A stretch of DNA of 6,300 nucleotides from Actinomycetospora sp. (GTDB lineage Bacteria > Actinomycetota > Actinomycetes > Mycobacteriales > Pseudonocardiaceae). Position 1 is the first letter of the stretch; every line of letters begins with the position of its first letter. This document shows, piece by piece, positions 1-4,364 of this stretch. The stretch covers positions 1-6,300 of the forward strand of contig JAICLN010000253.1 of assembly GCA_025925615.1 (NCBI GenBank), written 5' to 3'. The notes beneath the pieces are model-generated. The model was not told the DNA's origin, ran no database searches, and saw only the letters and a list, made by a program, of their open reading frames with translations. The position numbers and the translations under genes were made by a program.

Positions 1-15
1 ATTTCCTGACGTCCA

Positions 16-33
16 GTGTCTGCGATGCGACAC
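16..33 (-). terminator. Weak hairpin after the 43-423 ORF
   Basis: GTGTC-T-GC and GC-GACAC arms form a 7-bp stem with one bulged T and a GAT loop, 10 bases beyond the stop codon of the minus-strand remnant. An alternative pairing AGTGTC/GACACT (15-20 with 38-43) competes. There is no U-tract on either side, so a terminator role is only a weak inference. Confidence 0.2.
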
Positions 34-42
34 CGCTGACAC

Positions 43-423
43 TCACTCGTCGGCCGTGAACCACCAACCGTCCGGCGCGCGGTCGTCGTCGGCCGCGAGC
101 TGGGCCAGCTGCGAGGACAACGCCTGCGCCAGGAGCGGGACCATCGCGAGCCCGTCCGTCCGGCGCCGGGCCCGCGTCGGGGCCCGGTCCGGGACGCGCG
201 GCGGCGGGCTCTCCGGCGGGGCCTCCCGCTCGTCCGGGACAGCACCGACCGCCTGCCCCACCGCGCCGCCCGACCGTGAGGGCCGCGACAACGGCGGGCC
301 GAGGACCACCGCGGAGGCGGTCGCGTAGAGGAAGAAGTCGTACCACTCGACCGAGGACGCGGCCGGGCACAGCGCGGCGAGCCGCGCCATCGGTCTCGCC
401 TGCGCAGGCACGGTGTCGGACAT
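43..423 (-). pseudogene. Remnant of an MHS-family MFS transporter 5' end (126-codon ORF)
   Basis: The first ~42 residues resemble the start of metabolite:H+ symporters (ShiA/ProP-like MFS): a short polar leader, then SSVEWYDFFLYATASAVVLG, matching the family's 'xxxEWYDFFLYGxAAALVFGP' first-helix signature. From about residue 44 the similarity ends. The remaining ~80 residues are Pro/Arg/Gly-rich with no membrane segments and finish in a short amphipathic, acidic tail ending GWWFTADE. An intact MHS transporter is roughly 420-450 residues with 12 helices, so this is about a tenth of one. No good Shine-Dalgarno sequence precedes the ATG at 423. I infer a decayed or deletion-fused gene remnant. 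The alternative is a genuine small one-helix protein of unknown function. I do not recognise the C-terminal half. Confidence 0.42.
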
Positions 424-500
424 CGTGTCGGATGCTGATGAGGTTCACCCGACGAGGCACGACGGATCGGTCCGTTCGGCCCACGAGCCCGGCGACCTGC

Positions 501-666
501 TTGATCAGGAGCACAGGACGCACCCCAGCCCGCGCCCGGACCTGCCTGCCGTGCCCCTCGTCGTCGGGACCCGGCCGCCCTCCTTGATCAGGAGCACACC
601 AGGCACCCCGGTCGGCAGCCGGACCTGCCTGCCGTGCCCCTCGTCGTCAGGACCCGCCAGAGCCCC
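501..666. repeat. Two tandem copies of an 83-bp repeat
   Basis: Unit 1 is 501-583 and unit 2 is 584-666, aligned without indels. Each begins TTGATCAGGAGCACA. A 30-base block is identical in both copies (536-565 and 619-648), starting CCGGACCTGCCTGCC and ending CTCGTCGTC. The remainder is diverged. Weaker similarity (9 of 13 positions) continues just upstream of unit 1 (488-500 against 571-583). The unit start is near-palindromic: in copy 2 CTCCT-TGATC-AGGAG forms a 5-bp stem around a TGATCA core. The period of 83 is not a multiple of three, so this is not a protein repeat. Its function is unknown. It could be a copy of a dispersed intergenic element in this genome. Confidence 0.75.
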
Positions 667-679
667 GAACACACGACGA

Positions 680-704
680 CCCCCGGCGCGCGGAGCGACG
701 GGGG
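680..704 (-). terminator. Hairpin downstream of tRNA-Ala, probable terminator
   Basis: CCCCCG (680-685) pairs with CGGGGG (699-704). After a G-A mismatch, CGC pairs with GCG around a GCGGA loop, giving about 9 bp of GC-only stem. It begins 16 bases past the 3' end of the tRNA, a position suited to ending its transcript. No U-tract follows, which is common for actinobacterial terminators. Confidence 0.5.
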
Positions 705-719
705 CCATGAGATCGGGAG

Positions 720-792
720 TGGAGCTGAGGGGAATCGAACCCCTGACCTACTCGATGCGAACGAGTCGCGCTACCAACTGCGCCACAGCCCC
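720..792 (-). tRNA. tRNA-Ala (anticodon CGC)
   Basis: A complete 73-nt cloverleaf reads on the minus strand. The acceptor stem is GGGGCTG/CAGCTCC and contains the G3:U70 pair that is the alanine identity element. The D arm is GCGC-AGTTGGTA-GCGC, the anticodon stem ACTCG/CGAGT encloses TTCGCAT, the variable loop has five bases (AGGTC), and the T arm AGGGG-TTCGATT-CCCCT carries the standard TTCGA. The anticodon CGC lies at 757-759 and reads GCG, a frequent codon in such a GC-rich genome. The 3' CCA is not encoded (CTC follows the discriminator A), so it must be added after transcription. A TAGAGT -10 box lies just upstream. Confidence 0.98.
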
Positions 793-803
793 GACAGCAG
801 AGA

Positions 804-809
804 ACTCTA
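804..809 (-). promoter_or_regulatory. Candidate -10 box of tRNA-Ala (TAGAGT)
   Basis: TAGAGT on the minus strand fits the actinobacterial TAnnnT -10 consensus and would start transcription about 5 bases before the mature tRNA 5' end at 792. No recognisable TTGACA is present. The expected -35 position (about 827-832) falls inside the long GC-rich hairpin at 824-905. Confidence 0.5.
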
Positions 810-823
810 GCAACCGTGCACCC

Positions 824-905
824 CGGGCCCCGCCCCCGGGTGGTCGCCCACGGAACCCGTCGGGGGAGGCAGGTTCCGTGGACGACCACCTGGGGGCGGG
901 CCCCG
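824..905 (-). terminator. Very long hairpin between sepX/glpR and tRNA-Ala
   Basis: The left arm (829-857) and right arm (872-900) are complementary over 29 positions, with one C-A mismatch (847/882) and one G-T pair (838/891) in the plus-strand reading. The loop has 14 bases (858-871). Beyond one bulged C, GGG/CCC (825-827 with 901-903) and C824-G905 extend the stem. It starts about 25 bases after the sepX/glpR stop codon, so it probably terminates that transcript and insulates the tRNA promoter. No U-tract follows. The stem is far longer than a normal intrinsic terminator. Confidence 0.6.
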
Positions 906-929
906 GTGGAGCGTCGGTGTGACGACGGG

Positions 930-1964
930 TCAGGCGCCGGCGGCCAGGCGCCGGTAGCTCGGGACGCGGGCGTCGGAGAGCTCGTGGAACGCCGGGTCCT
1001 CGTCGGTGTCGGCGACCAGCTCCATGCCCTCGGGCACCACCGGGGACGGGCTGCGGGGGGCTATCCAGCGCGGCGCGGGCACGTCGAGGTCCTCGTGCTC
1101 GTCGTCCCCGGCCTCGTCGTACCCCGCCTCGTCGTCGTAGGAGTCGTCGAGCTCGTCCTCCGAGGCCCACCCCTGGACCTCGGCGAGACGCGCCTCGTGC
1201 TCGGCCTGGCGGTCGCGGCGGGCCTCGAGGGCGCGGCGCTCGCCGGTGAGGCGGGCGAGGCGGCGACGGCGGACCTCGTCCTCGATCCGGGTCTGGCGGC
1301 GCAGGAAGACGAGGTAGCCGATCAGGCCGAGGTCGGTCACGACGTGCAGCCACCACAGCACGGGCGACACGACCAGCGCGGCGAGCAGCGAGAGCACCGC
1401 GATCGCGACGAGCCCGATGGCCACCCGCTGGCGGAACGCGTAGCGGGCGTGCGCCGCGGCCACCGCGGCGTCGGCGTCGAACCCGCCCCGGCCCGGGCGG
1501 TAGCTCCGGGGCCGGTGGTCGGGTCCGGCGTCGGCGCCCCGCTCGTCCTCGCGGTCGAGGTCGGCGTCGGGCCCGTACCCGTCGTCGTACCCTTCGGTCA
1601 CGAGGCGCTCCTCGTCGTCGCGCACGTCCATGCCCTCGTCCTCCCCGGCGTCGTCCCGGACCGGCCTGCGGCCCCGGCCGCGATCGAGCACGCGGCCCTG
1701 CGGCGCGTCCGCGCCCGTCGCGTCGGCGTTCTCGGCGTCTTCGGTGGGTGCGGTGTCCGGCGTCGTCTCGACCGCGACGGCCGACGGCAGCGCGACGGTC
1801 ACCGCCGGGCGCCCCACCACCGAACGTTCCGGCCGGGCGAGCACCCGCGAGCTCAGGTGCGCCTCGGCCGGGCGCGGAACCATCTGGCGCCGGCGGGCCA
1901 CCACCGGCACGAGGACGGCCAGCCACGCCACCACGAGTGCGGCGAACACCAGTGAGCTCGGCAC
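930..1964 (-). CDS. sepX: Divisome membrane protein SepX/GlpR
   Basis: The product has 344 residues. An N-terminal membrane helix (residues ~3-23, starting MPSSLVFAALVVAWLAVLVP) is followed by RRRQ and a long, disordered-looking linker. Residues ~105-150 are strongly acidic. A two-helix membrane segment follows (~181-199 and ~203-221), then a charged, probably coiled-coil stretch rich in Arg/Glu (~222-265), an Asp/Glu/Tyr-rich block (~269-294) and a short C-terminal tail. This architecture and the opening motif match the actinobacterial SepX/GlpR family. Family members bind the gephyrin-like protein Glp and support septation and polar growth in Corynebacterium and Streptomyces. I chose the GTG at 1964 because the family begins MPSSL and GGAGAAGACG sits directly before it. 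The in-frame extension back to 2207 is unlike the family and runs through regulatory sequence. glp and rimJ lie upstream on the same strand. Confidence 0.88.
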   Translation of the reverse strand: MPSSLVFAALVVAWLAVLVPVVARRRQMVPRPAEAHLSSRVLARPERSVVGRPAVTVALPSAVAVETTPDTAPTEDAENADATGADAPQGRVLDRGRGRRPVRDDAGEDEGMDVRDDEERLVTEGYDDGYGPDADLDREDERGADAGPDHRPRSYRPGRGGFDADAAVAAAHARYAFRQRVAIGLVAIAVLSLLAALVVSPVLWWLHVVTDLGLIGYLVFLRRQTRIEDEVRRRRLARLTGERRALEARRDRQAEHEARLAEVQGWASEDELDDSYDDEAGYDEAGDDEHEDLDVPAPRWIAPRSPSPVVPEGMELVADTDEDPAFHELSDARVPSYRRLAAGA

Positions 1965-1968
1965 CGTC

Positions 1969-1975
1969 TTCTCCA
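1969..1975 (-). promoter_or_regulatory. Ribosome binding site fixing the sepX/glpR start
   Basis: On the minus strand GGAGAAG, then ACG, then the GTG at 1964. This is the best Shine-Dalgarno match in the leader. It supports the short, family-like start over the in-frame upstream codons, including a GTG four codons earlier that overlaps this site. Confidence 0.65.
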
Positions 1976-2003
1976 CCCCCGACCCGGTCACACCCCCGAC
2001 TGA

Positions 2004-2033
2004 GGGGGCCGGAGTCCCAGGTCTCCGGCCCCT
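2004..2033 (-). promoter_or_regulatory. Strong hairpin in the sepX/glpR 5' leader
   Basis: GGGGCCGGAG (2005-2014) and CTCCGGCCCC (2023-2032) are perfectly complementary over 10 bp, with an extra G-T pair at 2004/2033 and an 8-base loop. It lies about 40 bases upstream of the GTG start and downstream of the candidate -10 box, so it would sit in the 5' UTR. It could act as an attenuator or RNA-stability element. It could instead terminate rimJ read-through, but no U-tract follows. Confidence 0.5.
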
Positions 2034-2070
2034 CGGCCCGGACCCGTGGGCTCCGTGACCGACGTGAACC

Positions 2071-2076
2071 ACGCTA
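2071..2076 (-). promoter_or_regulatory. Candidate -10 box for sepX/glpR (TAGCGT)
   Basis: GTGACTAGCGTGG on the minus strand contains TAGCGT, matching TAnnnT. A TTGCGG lies upstream, but at a 21-base spacing that is too long for a standard -35. Initiation here would give a 5' UTR of about 100 bases containing the hairpin at 2004-2033. Confidence 0.4.
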
Positions 2077-2104
2077 GTCACACGAGTCCCATCCGCCCCG
2101 CAAC

Positions 2105-2119
2105 CGACACGGCGTGTCG
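2105..2119. promoter_or_regulatory. 15-bp palindrome CGACAC-GGC-GTGTCG
   Basis: Perfect 6-bp arms flank a 3-base centre, just upstream of where the -35 region of the sepX promoter candidate would fall. Thirteen bases of it (CACGGCGTGTCGT, 2108-2120) recur in inverted orientation at 4231-4243, directly before the glp start. This suggests a regulator binding site common to both genes, which is an inference. Confidence 0.4.
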
Positions 2120-2201
2120 TGTGCGGATGGTGACGACGACCCTCCAGTGAGGGAACCGGCATCGAGGCCTTGCGGCCGGTGACCACTCGATACGCGGCGT
2201 A

Positions 2202-2216
2202 AACCACGGAGTGGTT
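2202..2216. repeat. Inverted repeat AACCAC-GGA-GTGGTT
   Basis: Perfect 6-bp arms and a 3-base centre in the rimJ-sepX intergenic region, 71 bases beyond the rimJ stop. The size suits a dimeric regulator site. It also spells a small hairpin, but the 3-base loop and modest stem make it a weak terminator. Confidence 0.35.
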
Positions 2217-2231
2217 GGTCCATGTGGGTGT

Positions 2232-2246
2232 TCGACCCGAGGTCGA
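2232..2246. repeat. Inverted repeat TCGACC-CGA-GGTCGA after rimJ
   Basis: Perfect 6-bp arms with a 3-base centre, about 41 bases past the rimJ stop codon. It may contribute to the end of the glp-rimJ transcript or be a protein-binding palindrome. The sequence alone does not decide. Confidence 0.3.
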
Positions 2247-2286
2247 GGCCCGGGTGGAGCGTCGAGGACGCCGGAGAGGGCCGGAC

Positions 2287-2958
2287 TCAGGCCCGCGCGG
2301 CGCGCCCGGCGCGCAGCAACCGGCCCACGAGGCCGTCCGGGAGCACGTCCTCGGCGGTCACCGCGAGGACGACGTGGTCGCGCCAGTCACCGTCCACCTC
2401 GAGGTAGCGCTTGAGCAGCCCCTCCTCCCGGAACCCGAGCTTCGCGAGCACCCGCAGGCTCGCGCCGTTCTCGGGCCGGACGGTGGCCTCGATGCGGTGG
2501 AGGCCCACCCGGGAGAAGCAGTGGTCGACGGCGAGGGCGACGGCGGCCGTCGTCACGCCCTTCCCGGCCTGCTCCTCGGACACCCAGTAACCGACGTACG
2601 CCGACAGGAGCGGCTCGCGCACGATGTTGCCGATCACGACCTGACCGCAGAACCGGCCCTCCAGGGTCAGCGCGTACGGCAGCGCCGTCCCCGCCCGCCC
2701 CATCGCGCGCAGCGTCCCCCAGCGCCCCGGCCACTCGACGAGCGCGTTGTGGTCGGACCAGCGCCCGGGCGGCATCGGCTCCCAGGGCGTCAGGTAGGCC
2801 TCGTCGCGCAGCCGCAGCCGGGACCACTCGCGGCCGTCGCGGAACCGCACCGGGCGCAGCGTCACGACGCCGGCCGGGATGCGCAACGAGCGCAGCCGAT
2901 CGGGCCACCCGGGGTGCCGACCCGTCGGTCGCGCCCCTCCCCAGATCGGCGTGACCAC
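2287..2958 (-). CDS. rimJ: RimJ/RimL-type GNAT N-acetyltransferase
   Basis: The 223-residue product is a GNAT-fold acetyltransferase of the RimJ/RimL class, enzymes that move an acetyl group from acetyl-CoA to protein N-termini. Visible marks are an N-terminal AGVVTLRPVRFRDG strand (~29-42), the WEP motif (~59-61), the acetyl-CoA pyrophosphate loop QAGKGVTTAAV (~130-140, the Q/RxxGxG/A motif A), HRIEATVRPENGASLRVLAK (~154-173, motif B with the conserved Asn) and GFREEGLLKRYLEVDG (~175-190). Length is normal for the family. The start is a GTG at 2958, 24 bases after the glp stop, with only a weak GGGG as ribosome site. Position right behind glp indicates cotranscription. The substrate is unknown. 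Ribosomal protein S5 is the E. coli RimJ target, but conservation of this gene beside glp and sepX could mean a divisome-related substrate. Confidence 0.88.
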   Translation of the reverse strand: MVTPIWGGARPTGRHPGWPDRLRSLRIPAGVVTLRPVRFRDGREWSRLRLRDEAYLTPWEPMPPGRWSDHNALVEWPGRWGTLRAMGRAGTALPYALTLEGRFCGQVVIGNIVREPLLSAYVGYWVSEEQAGKGVTTAAVALAVDHCFSRVGLHRIEATVRPENGASLRVLAKLGFREEGLLKRYLEVDGDWRDHVVLAVTAEDVLPDGLVGRLLRAGRAARA

Positions 2959-2982
2959 GCCCCGAGTTCTAGCAGAGGTGAC

Positions 2983-4224
2983 CTACCGGGGCGCCAGGAA
3001 CGCCACCCGCACCGCGTCGTCGACGCCGGCCTCGGTGACGTCCTCGTCGACCACGATCAGCGCGTTCGCCTCGGCCAGCGACGAGAGCAGGTGCGAGCCC
3101 GCCGTCCCGAGCGGCTGGGCGAGGTAGTCGCCGGTGGTCCGGTCGCGCAGCAGCTGCCCGCGGACGTAGCTGCGGCGCCCTGGCCGCGACGTCACCGGGG
3201 AGAGCAGCCGGGCGGTCACCTCGCGACGGTGCAGCTCCGGGCGGCCCAGCGCGAGGCGGACCAGGGGCCGCACGAGCACCTCGAACACGATCAGCGCGGA
3301 CGTCGGGTTCGCGGGCAGCAGGAACGTCGGGATCTCGTCGTGCCCGAGGCGCGCGAAGACCTGCACCGAGCCGGGGTGCATCGACACGCGGGAGGTGTCC
3401 ACCGGGCCCAGGTCCCCGAGCGCCGCCGCGACCGCCTCGCCGTGCTCCCCACCGACGGCCCCGGCCACGAGGACCACCTCGGCCAGCCCGAGCCGCGCCT
3501 CGACGGCCTCGCGGACGACGGCCGGATCGCTCCCGACGATGCCGATGCGCGTGACCTCCGCGCCGGCGTCGCGGGCGGCGGCGGCCAGGGCGTAGGAGTT
3601 GACGTCGACGACCTGGCCCGCGCCGGGCGTGCGGTCGACGTCGACGAGCTCGTCCCCGACGGCGATCACCGAGACCCGCGGCTTGGGGTGCACGAGCACC
3701 TTCGTCCGGCCCACGGCGGCCAGGAGCCCGACCTGCGCGGGCCCGACGACGACGCCGCGGCGCACCGCGACGTCCCCGGGCGCGACGTCCTCGCCGGTCC
3801 GACGCACGTACGCGGCCGACGCGACCGGGGTCTTGACGGTGACGCGGGCGCGGCTGGAGGGGACGGCGTCGTCGGTGTGGTCGTGCGGGGCGACGGCGTC
3901 GGCGAGGGTCGGCAGGGGGGCGCCGGTCGCCACGCGCACCGCCTGCTTCGGGCTCAGCCGGTGGGCCTGCCGCGACCCGGCCGCGACCTCCCCGACCACC
4001 GGGAGCTCCACCGGATCGACGTCGGCCTCGCGCACGTCGACGGCGCGCACGGCGAACCCGTCGACGGCGGCCTGGTCGAAGCCGGGCAGCGCCCGGTCGG
4101 CCACGACCTCCTCGGCGCACAGCAGTCCCTGCGCCTCGGAGATGGGCACGCGCACCGGCGCGGGTCTCACCGCGGCGTCCAGCACCCGCCGCAGCTGCGC
4201 ATCCACGGTCCTCACGGGTCCCAT
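2983..4224 (-). CDS. glp: Gephyrin-like molybdotransferase homologue Glp (MoeA family)
   Basis: The product has 413 residues, full length for MoeA. Family landmarks include LPGFDQAAVDGFAVR (~46-60), RVATGAPLP (~97-105), RRTGEDVAPGD (~141-151), AVGDEL (~188-193), VVDVNSYAL (~205-213), HPGSVQVF (~283-290) and LPANPTSALIVFEVLVRP (~303-320), then the C-terminal domain IV. Several catalytic motifs are altered. The PxGADAV loop reads PTLADAV, the SGGVSVGDxD molybdopterin loop reads AGAVGGEHG (~254-262), PGKP reads PGSV, and PGNP reads PANP. Such changes fit the Glp branch, which works with the membrane protein GlpR/SepX and FtsZ in division rather than, or as well as, in molybdenum cofactor synthesis. 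rimJ follows by 24 bases and sepX lies beyond. Alternative start: GTG at 4215, giving MRTVDAQL and preceded by GGGA, fits the family N-terminus equally well. Confidence 0.92.
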   Translation of the reverse strand: MGPVRTVDAQLRRVLDAAVRPAPVRVPISEAQGLLCAEEVVADRALPGFDQAAVDGFAVRAVDVREADVDPVELPVVGEVAAGSRQAHRLSPKQAVRVATGAPLPTLADAVAPHDHTDDAVPSSRARVTVKTPVASAAYVRRTGEDVAPGDVAVRRGVVVGPAQVGLLAAVGRTKVLVHPKPRVSVIAVGDELVDVDRTPGAGQVVDVNSYALAAAARDAGAEVTRIGIVGSDPAVVREAVEARLGLAEVVLVAGAVGGEHGEAVAAALGDLGPVDTSRVSMHPGSVQVFARLGHDEIPTFLLPANPTSALIVFEVLVRPLVRLALGRPELHRREVTARLLSPVTSRPGRRSYVRGQLLRDRTTGDYLAQPLGTAGSHLLSSLAEANALIVVDEDVTEAGVDDAVRVAFLAPR

Positions 4225-4230
4225 CGTGCA

Positions 4231-4243
4231 ACGACACGCCGTG
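4231..4243 (-). promoter_or_regulatory. 13-bp element before glp, shared with the sepX leader
   Basis: On the minus strand CACGGCGTGTCGT lies 7-19 bases upstream of the glp ATG and is identical to plus-strand 2108-2120 in the sepX/glpR leader. Unlike the sepX copy, the palindrome here is imperfect. At this position a bound protein would block transcription initiation or elongation into glp. The role is inferred from recurrence only. Confidence 0.35.
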
Positions 4244-4250
4244 CGATCCG

Positions 4251-4304
4251 GGCACCGACGCGCCCGTGTCCCGCGACTGCGCGCCCGGGCGTCCCGTCGG
4301 TGTC
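4251..4304. promoter_or_regulatory. Long inverted repeat in the glp/UGPase divergent region
   Basis: CACCGACG (4253-4260) pairs with CGTCGGTG (4295-4302) and CGCCCG (4261-4266) with CGGGCG (4286-4291). A TCC bulge (4292-4294) separates the two blocks in the right arm, and a G-T and a G-C pair extend the outside. About 16 bp pair around a 19-base loop. It lies between two divergent genes, 13 bases before the TAGGGT box, so termination is not expected. It may be an operator or an extruded hairpin that affects both promoters. Confidence 0.45.
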
Positions 4305-4316
4305 AGGGGGTCCGGC

Positions 4317-4322
4317 TAGGGT
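4317..4322 (+). promoter_or_regulatory. Candidate -10 box for the UGPase gene (TAGGGT)
   Basis: TAGGGT matches the TAnnnT actinobacterial -10 consensus and would initiate near 4329, leaving a leader of about 36 bases before the ATG at 4365. No clear -35 hexamer is seen at 16-18 bases spacing. Confidence 0.5.
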
Positions 4323-4364
4323 CGAACGGGTCCTGACCCCGCCAGCGAAGGCAGCGCCGAACCC

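Larger units (their letters stand above)
424..719. other. Non-coding stretch with 83-bp tandem repeats
   Basis: I see no credible gene between the transporter remnant and tRNA-Ala. The stretch holds a small inverted repeat ACGGA-TCGG-TCCGT at 462-475, two tandem 83-bp units (501-666), and a hairpin at 680-704 just past the 3' end of the tRNA. Short ORFs across it change frame from one repeat unit to the next and lack family motifs. Confidence 0.6.
1965..2286. other. 322-bp non-coding leader of sepX/glpR
   Basis: There is no gene between the rimJ stop and the sepX/glpR start. Going toward sepX on the minus strand, the stretch holds inverted repeats at 2232-2246, 2202-2216 and 2105-2119, a TAGCGT -10 candidate at 2071-2076, and a strong hairpin at 2004-2033. 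An open frame continuous with sepX crosses part of it, but I treat this as a GC-rich artefact. Confidence 0.6.

Noticed and set aside
501..666. CRISPR-like array
   Set aside because: There are only two units, the conserved blocks do not form regular repeats with spacers of equal length, and no cas gene is nearby.
505..708. 67-codon minus-strand frame over the 83-bp repeats
   Set aside because: The repeat period shifts the frame between units, so the peptide is not itself repeated, and the start has no ribosome site.
748..1926. 392-codon minus-strand frame overlapping sepX/glpR and the tRNA
   Set aside because: It is extremely Arg/Gly/Pro-rich, out of frame with the recognised SepX/GlpR product, and runs through the tRNA gene.
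816..1955. 379-codon plus-strand frame opposite sepX/glpR
   Set aside because: It is antisense to a gene with clear membrane helices and a good ribosome site. Its Val/Gly-rich content mirrors the acidic codons of sepX.
1965..2207. N-terminal extension of sepX/glpR to an upstream in-frame GTG
   Set aside because: The added 81 residues do not resemble the family, include no domain and cross the promoter candidate and hairpin. The start at 1964 has the good ribosome site and the family-like MPSSL opening.
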